This document shows positions 38,488-52,500 of a stretch of 64,000 nt of DNA, in pieces. A model generated the notes under the pieces. That model was not told the DNA's origin. It saw only the letters and a program-made list of their open reading frames with translations, and searched no databases. The position numbers and the translations under genes are program-made. Source of the stretch: Amblyomma americanum (Eukaryota > Arthropoda > Arachnida > Ixodida > Ixodidae). The stretch covers positions 91,792 to 155,791 of the forward strand of contig NW_027526675.1 in assembly GCF_052857255.1 (NCBI RefSeq), given 5' to 3'. How positions within the stretch are numbered: position 1 is the first letter of the stretch; each line of letters opens with the position of its first letter.

Positions 38488-40714
38488 CAAGTTTTCGCGC
38501 AGTTCTTAGAGAAAAAGTTTGCACCTTTCTCTCGTCTACTCTTCGACGACTTGTAAAATCGATGCTCGTGAATTTTGCTTGTTTCGATCTAAAACGATGT
38601 ATCCCGTTGTTTTGAGCCGGAATACAAGTTTTCGCGCAGTTCTGAGAGAAAAACTTTGCACCTTTTTCTCGTCTACTCATCGAGGACTTGTAAAATCGAT
38701 GCCCGTGAATTTTGTTAGTTTCGGTCTAAAACGATGTATCCCGTTGTTCTGAGCCGGAATACAAGTTTTCTCGCAGTTCTGAGAGAAAAAGTTTACACCT
38801 TTCACTCGTCTACTCTTCGACGACTTGTAAAATCGATGCTCGTGAATCTTGCTAGTTTCGATCTAAAACGATGTATCCCGTTGTTTTGAGCCGGAATACA
38901 AGTTTTCGCGCAGTTCTGAGAGAAAACGTTTACACCTTTCTCTCGTCTACTCTTCGACGGCTTGTAAAATCGATGCTCGTGAATTCTAATAATTTCGATC
39001 TAAAACGATGTATCGCGTTGTTTTGAGTCGGAATTCAAGTTTTCGCGCAGTTCTTAGAGAAAAAGTTTGCACCTTTCTCTCGTCTACTCTTCGACGACTT
39101 GTAAAATCGATGCTCGTGAATCTTGCTAGTTTCGATCTAAAACGATGTATCCCGTTGTTTGGAGCCGGAATACAAGTTTTCGCGCTGTTCTGAGAGAAAA
39201 AGTTTACACCTTTCTCTCCTCTACTCTTCGACGACTTGTAAAATCTATGCTCGTGAATCTTGCTAGTTTCGATCTAAAACGATGTATCTCGTTGTTTTGA
39301 GCCGGAATACAACTTTTCGCGCAGTTCTGAGAGAAAAAGTTTACACCTTTCTCTCGTCTACTCTTCGACGACTTGTAAAATCGATGCTCGTGAATCTTGC
39401 TAGTTTCGATCTAAAACGATGTATCTCGTTGTTTTGAGCCTAAATACAACTTTTCGCGCAGTTCTGAGAGAAAAAGTTTGCACCTTTTTCTCGTGTACTC
39501 TTCGACGACTTGTAAAATCGATGCTCGTGAATTTTGCTTGTTTCGATCTAAAACGATGTATCCCGTTGTTTTGAGCCGAAATTCAACTTTTCGCGCAGTT
39601 CTTAGAGAAAAAGTTTGCACCTTTCTCTCGTCTACTCTTCGACGACTTGTAAAATCGATGCTCGTGAATCTTGCTAGTTTCGATCTAAAACGATGTATCC
39701 CGTTGTTTGGAGCCGGAATACAAGTTTTCGCGCTGTTCTGAGAGAAAAAGTTTACACCTTTCTCTCCTCTACTCTTCGACGACTTGTAAAATCTATGCTC
39801 GTGAATCTTGCTAGTTTCGATCTAAAACGATGTATCTCGTTGTTTTGAGCCGGAATACAAGTTTTCGCGCTGTTCTGAGAGAAAAAGTTTACACCTTTCT
39901 CTCGTCTACTCTTCGACGACTTGTAAAATCGATGCTCGTGAATCTTGCTAGTTTCGATCTAAAACGATGTATCTCGTTGTTTTGAGCCGAAATACAACTT
40001 TTCGCGCAGTTCTGAGAGAAAAAGTTTGCACCTTTTTCTCGTGTACTCTTCGACGACTTGTAAAATCGATGCTCGTGAATCTTGCTAGTTTCGATCTAAA
40101 ACGATGTATCTCGTTGTTTTGAGCCGAAATACAACTTTTCGCGCAGTTCTGAGAGAAAAAGTTTGCACCTTTTTCTCGTGTACTCTTCGACGACTTGTAA
40201 AATCGATGCTCGTGAATATTGCTAGTTTCGATCTAAAACGATGTATCCCGTTTTTTTTTTGAGCCAGAATACAAGTTTTCGCGCTGTTCTGAGAGAAAAA
40301 GTTTACACCTTTCTCTCCTCTACTCTTTGACGACTTGTGAAATCTATGCTCGTGAATCTTGCTAGTTTCGATCTAAAACGATGTATCTCGTTGTTTTGAG
40401 CCGGAATACAAGTTTTCGCGCTGTTCTGAGAGAAAAAGTTTACAACTTTCTCTCGTCTACTCTTCGACGACTTGTAAAATCGATGCTCGTGAATTTTGCT
40501 AGTTTCGATCTAAAACGATGTATCCCGTTGTTTTGAGCCGGAATACAAGTTTTCGCGCAGTTCTGAGAGAAAAAGTTTACACCTTTCTCTCCTCTACTCT
40601 TCGACGACTTGTAAAATCGATGCTCGTGAATCTTGCTAGTTTTGATCTAAAACGATGTATCCCGTTGTTTTGAGCCGGAATACAAGTTTTCGCGCAGTTC
40701 TGAGAGAAATAGTT

Positions 40715-42217
40715 TACACCTTTCTCTCGTCTACTCTTCGACGACTTGTAAAATCGATGCTCGTGAATCTTGCTAGTTTCGATCTTAAAAGATGTATCCC
40801 GTTTTTTTGAGCCGGAATACAAGTTTTCGTGCTGTAATGAGAGAAAAAGTTTACACCTTTCTCTCCTCTACTCATCGACGGCTCGTAAAATCTATGCTCG
40901 TGAATCTTGCTAGTTTCGATCTAAAACGATGTATCTCGTTGTTTTGAGCCGGAATACAAGTTTTCGCGCAGTTCTGAGAGAAAAAATTTACACCTTTCTC
41001 TCCTCTACTGTTCGACGACTTGTAAAATCGATGCTCGTGAATTTTGCTAGTTTCGATCTAAAACGATGTATCCCGTTGTTTTGAGCCGGAACACAAGTTA
41101 TCGCGCAGTTCTGAGAAAAAAGATTACACATTTCTCTCCTCTACTCTTCGACGACTTGTAAAATCGATGCTCGTGAATTTTGCTAGTTTCGATCTAAAAC
41201 GATGTATCTCGTGTTTTGAGCCGGAATACAAGTTTTCGCGCAGTTCTGAGAGAAAAAGTTTACACCTTTCTCTCCTCTACTCTTCGACGACTTGTAAAAT
41301 CGATGCTCGTGAATTTTGCCAGTTTCGATCTAAAACGATGTATCCCGTTGTTTTGAGCCGGAACACAAGTTTTCGCGCAGTTCTGAGAGAAAAAATTTAC
41401 ACCTCTCTCGTCTACTCTTCGACGATTTGTAAAATCTATGCTCGTGAATCTTGCTAGTTTCGATCTAAAACGATGTATCCCGTTGTTTTGAGCCGGAATA
41501 CAAGTTTTCGCGCCGTTCTGAGAGAAAAAGTTTACACCCTTCTCTCCTCTACTCTTCGACGACTTGTAAAATCGATGCTCGTGATTCTTGCTAGTTTTGA
41601 TCTAAAACGATGTATCCCTTTGTTTTGAGCCGGAATACAAGTTTTCGCCCAGTTCTGAGAGAAAAAGTTTGCACCTTTCTCCCCTCTACTCTTCGACGAC
41701 TTGTAAAAACAATGCTCGTGAATTTTGCTTGTTTCAATCTAAAACGATGTATCCCGTTGTTTTGAGCCGGAATACAAGTTTTCGCGCAGTTCTGAGAGAA
41801 AAAGTTTGCACCTTTTTCTCGTCTACTCTTCGAGGACTTGTAAAATCGATGCCCGTGAATTTTGTTAGTTTCGGTCTAAAACGATGTATCCCGTTGTTCT
41901 GAGCCGGAATACAAGTTTTCGCGCAGTTCTGAGAGAAAAAGTTTACACCTTTCACTCGTCTACTCTTCGACGACTTGTAAAATCGATGCTCGTGAATCTT
42001 GCTAGTTTCGATCTAAAACGATGTATCCCGTTGTTTTGAGCCGGAATACAAGTTTTCGCGCAGTTCTGAGAGAAAACGTTTACACCTTTCTCTCGTCCAC
42101 TCTTCGACGGCTTGTAAAATCGATGCTCGTGAATTCTAATAATTTCGATCTAAAACGATGTATCGCGTTGTTTTGAGTCGGAATTCAAGTTTTCGCGCAG
42201 TTCTTAGAGAAAAAGTT
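40715..42217. repeat. 11-monomer duplication, unit 1 (1,503 bp)
   Basis: Offset 1,503 bp to 42,218-43,000. Shared marks in order are GATCTTAAAAGATG with a T7 tract, GTGCTGTAATGAG, GACGGCTCGTAAAATC, CTACTGTTCG, AGTTATCGCGC, ATCTCGTGTTTTGAG, TTTTGCCAGTTTCG and ACCTCTCTCG. Both units recur in the second 9.7-kb copy at about 50,432 and 51,935. Confidence 0.83.
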
Positions 42218-43387
42218 TGCACCTTTCTCTCGTCTACTCTTCGACGACTTGTAAAATCGATGCTCGTGAATCTTGCTAGTTTCGATCTTAAAAGATGTAT
42301 CCCGTTTTTTTGAGCCGGAATACAAGTTTTCGTGCTGTAATGAGAGAAAAAGTTTACACCTTTCTCTCCTCTACTCATCGACGGCTCGTAAAATCTATGC
42401 TCGTGAATCTTGCTAGTTTCGATCTAAAACGATGTATCTCGTTGTTTTGAGCCGGAATACAAGTTTTCGCGCAGTTCTGAGAGAAAAAATTTACACCTTT
42501 CTCTCCTCTACTGTTCGACGACTTGTAAAATCGATGCTCGTGAATTTTGCTAGTTTCGATCTAAAACGATGTATCCCGTTGTTTTGAGCCGGAACACAAG
42601 TTATCGCGCAGTTCTGAGAAAAAAGATTACACATTTCTCTCCTCTACTCTTCGACGACTTGTAAAATCGATGCTCGTGAATTTTGCTAGTTTCGATCTAA
42701 AACGATGTATCTCGTGTTTTGAGCCGGAATACAAGTTTTCGCGCAGTTCTGAGAGAAAAAGTTTACACCTTTCTCTCCTCTACTCTTCGACGACTTGTAA
42801 AATCGATGCTCGTGAATTTTGCCAGTTTCGATCTAAAACGATGTATCCCGTTGTTTTGAGCCGGAACACAAGTTTTCGCGCAGTTCTGAGAGAAAAAATT
42901 TACACCTCTCTCGTCTACTCTTCGACGATTTGTAAAATCGATGCTCGTGAATCTTGCTAGTTTCGATCTAAAACGATGTATCCCGTTGTTTTGAGCCAGA
43001 ATACAAGTTTTCGCGCAGTTCTGAGAGAAAAAGTTTGCACCTTTTTCTCGTCTACTCTTCGAGGACTTGTAAAATCGATGCCCGTGAATTTTGTTAGTTT
43101 CGGTCTAAAACGATGTATCCCGTTGTTCTGAGCCGGAATACAAGTTTTCGCGCAGTTCTGAGAGAAAAAGTTTACACCTTTCACTCGTCTACTCTTCGAC
43201 GACTTGTAAAATCGATGCTCGTGAATCTTGCTAGTTTCGATCTAAAACGATGTATCCCGTTGTTTTGAGCCGGAATACAAGTTTTCGCGCAGTTCTGAGA
43301 GAAAACGTTTACACCTTTCTCTCGTCCACTCTTCGACGGCTTGTAAAATCGATGCTCGTGAATTCTAATAATTTCGATCTAAAACGA
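42218..43387. repeat. 11-monomer duplication, unit 2, with two monomers lost
   Basis: Follows unit 1 to about 43,000 at offset 1,503, then continues at offset 1,223. The 280-bp change is two monomers plus a few bases: the GCGCCGTTC and TTTTCGCCCAG monomers of unit 1 are absent. The fused monomer near 42,960-43,050 carries GAGCCAGAATAC. Confidence 0.78.
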
Positions 43388-43577
43388 TGTATCGCGTTGT
43401 TTTGAGTCGGAATTCAAGTTTTCGCGCAGTTCTTAGAGAAAAAGTTTGCACCTTTCTCTCGTCTACTCTTCGACGACTTGTAAAATCGATGCTCGTGAAT
43501 CTTGCTAGTTTCGATCTAAAACGATGTATCCCGTTGTTTGGAGCCGGAATACAAGTTTTCGCGCTGTTCTGAGAGAA

Positions 43578-46500
43578 AAAGTTTACACCTTTCTCTCCTC
43601 TACTCTTCGACGACTTGTAAAATCGATGCTCGTGAATCTTGCTAGTTTTGATCTAAAACGATGTATCCCGTTGTTTTGAGCCGGAATACAAGTTTTCGCG
43701 CAGTTCTGAGAGAAATAGTTTACACCTTTCTCTCGTCTACTCTTCGACGACTTGTAAAATCGATGCTCGTGAATTTTGCTTGTTTCGATCTAAAACGATG
43801 TATCCCGTTGTTTTGAGCCGAAATACAACTTTTCGCGCAGTTCTGAGAGAAAAAGTTTACACCTTTTTCTCGTGTACTTTTCGACGACTTGTAAAATCGA
43901 TGCTCGTGAATCTTGCTAGTTTCGATCTTAAAAGATGTATCCCGTTTTTTTGAGCCGGAATACAAGTTTTCGTGCTGTAATGAGAGAAAAAGTTTACACC
44001 TTTCTCTCCTCTACTCATCGACGGCTCGTAAAATCTATGCTCGTGAATCTTGCTAGTCTCGATCTAAAACGATGTATCTCGTTGTTTTGAGCCGGAATAC
44101 AAGTTTTCGCGCAGTTCTGAGAGAAAAAATTTACACCTTTCTCTCCTCTACTCTTCGACGACTTGTAAAATCGATGCTCGTGAATTTTGCTAGTTTCGAT
44201 CTAAAACGATGTATCCCGTTGTTTTGAGCCGGAACACAAGTTATCGCGCAGTTCTGAGAAAAAAGATTACACATTTCTCTCCTCTACTCTTCGACGACTT
44301 GTAAAATCGATGCTCGTGAATTTTGCTAGTTTCGATCTAAAACGATGTATCTCGTGTTTTGAGCCGGAATACAAGTTTTCGCGCAGTTCTGAGAGAAAAA
44401 GTTTACACCTTTCTCTCCTCTACTCTTCGACGACTTGTAAAATCGATGCTCGTGAATTTTGCCAGTTTCGATCTAAAACGATGTATCCCGTTGTTTTGAG
44501 CCGGAACACAAGTTTTCGCGCAGTTCTGAGAGAAAAAATTTACACCTCTCTTGTCTACTCTTCGACGATTTGTAAAATCGATGCTCGTGAATCTTGCTAG
44601 TTTCGATCTAAAACGATGTATCCTGTTGTTTTGAGCCGGAATACAAGTTTTCGCGCCGTTCTGAGAGAAAAAGTTTACACCCTTCTCTCCTCTACTCTTC
44701 GACGACTTGTAAAATCGATGCTCGTGATTCTTGCTAGTTTTGATCTAAAACGATGTATCCCTTTGTTTTGAGCCGGAATACAAGTTTTCGCCCAGTTCTG
44801 AGAGAAAAAGTTTGCACCTTTCTCCCCTCTACTCTTCGACGACTTGTAAAAACAATGCTCGTGAATTTTGCTTGTTTCAATCTAAAACGATGCATCCCGT
44901 TGTTTTGAGCCGGAATACAAGTTTTCGCGCAGTTCTGAGAGAAAAAGATTGCACCTTTTTCTCGTCTACTCTTCGAGGACTTGTAAAATCGATGCCCGTG
45001 AATTTTGTTAGTTTCGGTCTAAAACGATGTATCCCGTTGTTCTGAGCCGGAATACAAGTTTTCGCGCAGTTCTGAGAGAAAAAGTTTACACCTTTCACTC
45101 GTCTACTCTTCGACGACTTGTAAAATCGATGCTCGTGAATCTTGCTAGTTTCGATCTAAAACGATGTATCCCGTTGTTTTGAGCCGGAATACAAGTTTTC
45201 GCGCAGTCCTGGGAGAAATAGTTTACACCTTTCTCTCGTCTACTCTTCGACGACTTGTAAAATCGATGCTCGTGAATTTTGCTTGTTTCGATCTAAAACG
45301 ATGTATCCCGTTGTTTTGAGCCGAAATTCAACTTTTCGCGCAGTTCTTAGAGAAAAAGTTTGCACCTTTCTCTCGTCTACTCTTCGACGACTTGTAAAAT
45401 CGATGCTCGTGAATCTTGCTAGTTTCGATCTAAAACGATGTATCCCGTTGTTTGGAGCCGGAATACAAGTTTTCGCGCTGTTCTGAGAGAAAAAGTTTAC
45501 ACCTTTCTATCTTCTACTCTTCGACGACTTGTAAAATCTATGCTCGTGAATCTTGCTAGTTTCGATCTAAAACGATGTATCTCGTTGTTTTGAGCCGGAA
45601 TACAAGTTTTCGCGCTGTTCTTAGAGAAAAAGTTTACACCTTTCTCTCGTCTACTCTTCGACGACTTGTAAAATCGATGCTCGTGAATTTTGCTAGTTTC
45701 GATCTAAAACGATGTATCCCGTTGTTTTGAGCCGGAACACAAGTTTTCGCGCAGTTTTGAGAAAAATAATTTACACCATTTTTTCGTCTACTCTTCGACG
45801 ATTTGTAAAATCGATGCTCGTGAATCTTGCTAGTTTCGATCTAAAACGATGTATCTCGTTGTTTTGAGCCGAAATACAACTTTTCGCGCAGTTCTGAGAG
45901 AAAAAGTTTGCACCTTTCTCTCCTCTACTCTTCGACGACTTGTAAAATCTATGCTCGTGAATCTTGCTAGTTTCGATCTAAAACGATGTATCTCGTTGTT
46001 TTGAGCCGGAATACAAGTTTTCGCGCTGTTCTGAGAGAAAAAGTTTACACCTTTCTCTCGTCTACTCTTCGACGACTTGTAAAATCGATGCTCGTGAATC
46101 TTGCTAGTTTCGATCTAAAACGATGTATCTCGTTGTTTTGAGCCGGAATAGAAGTTTTCGCCCTGTTCTGAGAGAAAAAGTTTGCACCTTTCTCCCCTCT
46201 ACTCTTCGACGACTTGTAAAATCGATGCTCGTGAATCTTGCTAGTTTCGATCTAAAACGATGTATCTCGTTGTTTTGAGCCGGAATACAAGTTTTCGCGC
46301 AGTTCTGAGAGAAAACGTTTACACCTTTCTCTCGTCTACTCTTCGACGGCTTGTAAAATCGATGCTCGTGAATTCTAATAATTTAGATCTAAAACGATGT
46401 ATCGCGTTGTTTTGAGTCGGAATTCAAGTTTTCGCGCCGTTCTGGGAGAAAAAGTTTACACCCTTCTCTCCTCTACTCTTCGACGACTTGTAAAATCGAT

Positions 46501-49500
46501 GCTCGTGATTCTTGCTAGTTTTGATCTAAACCGATGTATCCCTTTGTTTTGAGCCGGAATACAAGTTTTCGCCCAGTTCTGAGAGAAAAAGTTTGCACCT
46601 TTCTCCCCTCTACTCTTCGACGACTTGTAAAAACAATGCTCGTGAATTTTGCTTGTTTCAATCTAAAACGATGTATCCCGTTGTTTTGAGCCGGAATACA
46701 AGTTTTCGCGCAGTTCTGAGAGAAAAAGTTTGCACCTTTTTCTCGTCTACTCTTCGAGGACTTGTAAAATCGATGCCCGTGAATTTTGTTAGTTTCGGTC
46801 TAAAACGATGTATCCCGTTGTTCTGAGCCGGAATACAAGTTTTCGCGCAGTTCTGAGAGAAAAAGTTTACACCTTTCACTCGTCTACTCTTCGACGACTT
46901 GTAAAACCGATGCTCGTGAATCTTGCTAGTTTCGATCTAAAACGATGTATCCCGTTGTTTTGAGCCGGAATACAAGTTTTCGCGCAGTCCTGGGAGAAAT
47001 AGTTTACACCTTTCTCTCGTCTACTCTTCGACGACTTGTGAAATCGATGCTCGTGAATTTTGCTTGTTTCGATCTAAAACGATGTATCCCGTTGTTTTGA
47101 GCCGAAATTCAACTTTTCGCGCAGTTCTTAGAGAAAAAGTTTGCACCTTTCTCTCGTCTACTCTTCGACGACTTGTAAAATCGATGCTCGTGAATCTTGC
47201 TAGTTTCGATCTAAAACGATGTATCCCGTTGTTTGGAGCCGGAATACAAGTTTTCGCGCTGTTCTGAGAGAAAAAGTTTACACCTTTCTCTCTTCTACTC
47301 TTCGACGACTTGTAAAATCTATGCTCGTGAATCTTGCTAGTTTCGATCTAAAACGATGTATCTCGTTGTTTTGAGCCGGAATACAAGTTTTCGCGCTGTT
47401 CTTAGAGAAAAAGTTTACACCTTTCTCTCGTCTACTCTTCGACGACTTGTAAAATCGATGCTCGTGAATTTTGCTAGTTTCGATCTAAAACGATGTATCC
47501 CGTTGTTTTGAGCCGGAACACAAGTTTTCGCGCAGTTTTGAGAAAAATAATTTACACCATTTTTTCGTCTACTCTTCGACGATTTGTAAAATCGATGCTC
47601 GTGAATCTTGCTAGTTTCGATCTAAAACGATGTATCTCGTTGTTTTGAGCCGAAATACAACTTTTCGCGCAGTTCTGAGAGAAAAAGTTTGCACCTTTCT
47701 CTCCTCTACTCTTCGACGACTTGTAAAATCTATGCTCGTGAATCTTGCTAGTTTCGATCTAAAACGATGTATCTCGTTGTTTTGAGCCGGAATACAAGTT
47801 TTCGCGCTGTTCTGAGAGAAAAAGTTTACACCTTTCTCTCGTCTACTCTTCGACGACTTGTAAAATCGATGCTCGTGAATCTTGCTAGTTTCGATCTAAA
47901 ACGATGTATCTCGTTGTTTTGAGCCGGAATAGAAGTTTTCGCCCTGTTCTGAGAGAAAAAGTTTGCCCCTTTCTCCCCTCTGCTCTTCGACGACGTGTAA
48001 AATCGATGCTCGTGAATCTTGCTAGTTTCGATCTAAAACGATGTATCCCGTTGTTTTGAGCCGGAATACAAGTTTTCGCGCAGTTCTGAGAGAAAACGTT
48101 TACACCTTTCTCTCGTCTACTCTTCGACGGCTTGTAAAATCGATGCTCGTGAATTCTAATAATTTCGATCTAAAACGATGTATCGCGTTGTTTTGAGTCG
48201 GAATTCAAGTTTTCGCGCAGTTCTTAGAGAAAAAGTTTGCACCTTTCTCTCGTCTACTCTTCGACGACTTGTAAAATCGATGCTCGTGAATTTTGCTTGT
48301 TTCGATCTAAAACGATGTATCCCGTTGTTTTGAGCCGGAATACAAGTTTTCGCGCAGTTCTGAGAGAAAAACTTTGCACCTTTTTCTCGTCTACTCTTCG
48401 AGGACTTGTAAAATCGATGCCCGTGAATTTTGTTAGTTTCGGTCTAAAACGATGTATCCCGTTGTTCTGAGCCGGAATACAAGTTTTCGCGCAGTTCTGA
48501 GAGAAAAAGTTTACACCTTTCACTCGTCTACTCTTCGACGACTTGTTAAATCGATGCTCGTGAATCTTGCTAGTTTCGATCTAAAACGATGTATCCCGTT
48601 GTTTTGAGCCGGAATACAAGTTTTCGCGCAGTTCTGAGAGAAAACGTTTACACCTTTCTCTCGTCTACTCTTCGACGGCTTGTAAAATCGATGCTCGTGA
48701 ATTCTAATAATTTCGATCTAAAACGATGTATCGCGTTGTTTTGAGTCGGAATTCAAGTTTTCGCGCAGTTCTTAGAGAAAAAGTTTGCACCTTTCTCTCG
48801 TCTACTCTTCGACTACTTGTAAAATCGATGCTCGTGAATCTTGCTAGTTTCGATCTAAAACGATGTATCCCGTTGTTTGGAGCCGGAATACAAGTTTTCG
48901 CGCTGTTCTGAGAGAAAAAGTTTACACCTTTCTCTCCTCTACTCTTCGACGACTTGTAAAATCTATGCTCGTGAATCTTGCTAGTTTCGATCTAAAACGA
49001 TGTATCTCGTTGTTTTGAGCCGGAATACAACTTTTCGCGCAGTTCTGAGAGAAAAAGTTTACACCTTTCTCTCGTCTACTCTTCGACGACTTGTAAAATC
49101 GATGCTCGTGAATCTTGCTAGTTTCGATCTAAAACGATGTATCTCGTTGTTTTGAGCCTAAATACAACTTTTCGCGCAGTTCTGAGAGAAAAAGTTTGCA
49201 CCTTTTTCTCGTGTACTCTTCGACGACTTGTAAAATCGATGCTCGTGAATTTTGCTTGTTTCGATCTAAAACGATGTATCCCGTTGTTTTGAGCCGAAAT
49301 TAACCTTTTCGCGCAGTTCTTAGAGAAAAACTTTGCACCTTTCTCTCGTCTACTCTTCGACGACTTGTAAAATCGATGCTCGTGAATCTTGCTAGTTTCG
49401 ATCTAAAACGATGTATCCCGTTGTTTGGAGCCGGAATACAAGTTTTCGCGCTGTTCTGAGAGAAAAAGTTTACACCTTTCCCTCCTCTACTCTTCGACGA

Positions 49501-52500
49501 CTTGTAAAATCTATGCTCGTGAATCTTGCTAGTTTCGATCTAAAACGATGTATCTCGTTGTTTTGAGCCGGAATACAAGTTTTCGCGCTGTTCTGAGAGA
49601 AAAAGTTTACACCTTTCTCTCGTCTACTCTTCGACGACTTGTAAAATCGATGCTCGTGAATCTTGCTAGTTTCGATCTAAAACGATGTATCTCGTTGTTT
49701 TGAGCCGAAATACAACTTTTCGCGCATTTCTGAGAGAAAAAGTTTGCACCTTTTTCTCGTGTACTCTTCGACGACTTGTAAAATCGATGCTCGTGAATCT
49801 TGCTAGTTTCGATCTAAAACGATGTATCTCGTTGTTTTGAGCCGAAATACAACTTTTCGCGCAGTTCTGAGAGAAAAAGTTTGCACCTTTTTCTCGTGTA
49901 CTCTTCGACGACTTGTAAAATCGATGCTCGTGAATATTGCTAGTTTCGATCTAAAACGATGTATCCCGTTTTTTTTTGAGCCAGAATACAAGTTTTCGCG
50001 CTGTTCTGAGAGAAAAAGTTTACACCTTTCTCTCCTCTACTCTTTGACGACTTGTGAAATCTATGCTCGTGAATCTTGCTAGTTTCGATCTAAAACGATG
50101 TATCTCGTTGTTTTGAGCCGGAATACAAGTTTTCGCGCTGTTCTGAGAGAAAAAGTTTACAACTTTCTCTCGTCTACTCTTCGACGACTTGTAAAATCGA
50201 TGCTCGTGAATTTTGCTAGTTTCGATCTAAAACGATGTATCCCGTTGTTTTGAGCCGGAATACAAGTTTTCGCGCAGTTCTGAGAGAAAAAGTTTACACC
50301 TTTCTCTCCTCTACTCTTCGACGACTTGTAAAATCGATGCTCGTGAATCTTGCTAGTTTTGATCTAAAACGATGTATCCCGTTGTTTTGAGCCGGAATAC
50401 AAGTTTTCGCGCAGTTCTGAGAGAAATAGTTTACACCTTTCTCTCGTCTACTCTTCGACGACTTGTAAAATCGATGCTCGTGAATCTTGCTAGTTTCGAT
50501 CTTAAAAGATGTATCCCGTTTTTTTGAGCCGGAATACAAGTTTTCGTGCTGTAATGAGAGAAAAAGTTTACACCTTTCTCTCCTCTACTCATCGACGGCT
50601 CGTAAAATCTATGCTCGTGAATCTTGCTAGTTTCGATCTAAAACGATGTATCTCGTTGTTTTGAGCCGGAATACAAGTTTTCGCGCAGTTCTGAGAGAAA
50701 AAATTTACACCTTTCTCTCCTCGACTGTTCGACGACTTGTAAAATCGATGCTCGTGAATTTTGCTAGTTTCGATCTAAAACGATGTATCCCGTTGTTTTG
50801 AGCCGGAACACAAGTTATCGCGCAGTTCTGAGAAAAAAGATTACACATTTCTCTCCTCTACTCTTCGACGACTTGTAAAATCGATGCTCGTGAATTTTGC
50901 TAGTTTCGATCTAAAACGATGTATCTCGTGTTTTGAGCCGGAATACAAGTTTTCGCGCAGTTCTGAGAGAAAAAGTTTACACCTTTCTCTCCTCTACTCT
51001 TCGACGACTTGTAAAATCGATGCTCGTGAATTTTGCCAGTTTCGATCTAAAACGATGTATCCCGTTGTTTTGAGCCGGAACACAAGTTTTCGCGCAGTTC
51101 TGAGAGAAAAAATTTACACCTCTCTCGTCTACTCTTCGACGATTTGTAACATCTATGCTCGTGAATCTTGCTAGTTTCGATCTAAAACGATGTATCCCGT
51201 TGTTTTGAGACGGAATACAAGTTTTCGCGCCGTTCTGAGAGAAAAAGTTTACACCCTTCTCTCCTCTACTCTTCGACGACTTGTAAAATCGATGCTCGTG
51301 ATTCTTGCTAGTTTTGATCTAAAACGATGTATCCCTTTGTTTTGAGCCGGAATACAAGTTTTCGCCCAGTTCTGAGAGAAAAAGTTTGCACCTTTCTCCC
51401 CTCTACTCTTCGACGACTTGTAAAAACAATGCTCGTGAATTTTGCTTGTTTCAATCTAAAACGATGTATCCCGTTGTTTTGAGCCGGAATACAAGTTTTC
51501 GCGCAGTTCTGAGAGAAAAAGTTTGCACCTTTTTCTCGTCTACTCTTCGAGGACTTGTAAAATCGATGCCCGTGAATTTTGTTAGTTTCGGTTTAAAACG
51601 ATGTATCCCGTTGTTCTGAGCCGGAATACAAGTTTTCGCGCAGTTCTGAGAGAAAAAGTTTACACCTTTCACTCGTCTACTCTTCGACGACTTGTAAAAT
51701 CGATGCTCGTGAATCTTGCTAGTTTCGATCTAAAACGATGTATCCCGTTGTTTTGAGCCGGAATACAAGTTTTCGCGCAGTTCTGAGAGAAAACGTTTAC
51801 ACCTTTCTCTCGTCCACTCTTCGACGGCTTGTAAAATCGATGCTCGTGAATTCTAATAATTTCGATCTAAAACGATGTATCGCGTTGTTTTGAGTCGGAA
51901 TTCAAGTTTTCGCGCAGTTCTTAGAGAAAAAGTTTGCACCTTTCTCTCGTCTACTCTTCGACGACTTGTAAAATCGATGCTCGTGAATCTTGCTAGTTTC
52001 GATCTTAAAAGATGTATCCCGTTTTTTTGAGCCGGAATACAAGTTTTCGTGCTGTAATGAGAGAAAAAGTTTACACCTTTCTCTCCTCTACTCATCGACG
52101 GCTCGTAAAATCTATGCTCGTGAATCTTGCTAGTTTCGATCTAAAACGATGTATCTCGTTGTTTTGAGCCGGAATACAAGTTTTCGCGCAGTTCTGAGAG
52201 AAAAAATTTACACCTTTCTCTCCTCTACTGTTCGACGACTTGTAAAATCGATGCTCGTGAATTTTGCTAGTTTCGATCTAAAACGATGTATCCCGTTGTT
52301 TTGAGCCGGAACACAAGTTATCGCGCAGTTCTGAGAAAAAAGATTACACATTTCTCTCCTCTACTCTTCGACGACTTGTAAAATCGATGCTCGTGAATTT
52401 TGCTAGTTTCGATCTAAAACGATGTATCTCGTGTTTTGAGCCGGAATACAAGTTTTCGCGCAGTTCTGAGAGAAAAAGTTTACACCTTTCTCTCCTCTAC

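Larger units (their letters stand above)
33860..43577. repeat. 71-monomer tandem duplication, copy 1 (about 9.72 kb)
   Basis: From about 33,860 to 43,577 essentially every variant monomer recurs 9,718 bp later (9,717 bp after about 40,251). The 1-bp step is explained by a T10 tract at 40,251-40,260 that is T9 near 49,969. Two compensating 1-bp indels, GAGAAAAAATAATTT near 37,824 and CTACTCTCGACG near 37,990, are private to this copy. Substitutions spotted by eye number a few tens over 9.7 kb, so identity exceeds about 99 percent. The unit itself contains tandem 13-mer and 11-mer duplications. Confidence 0.93.
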
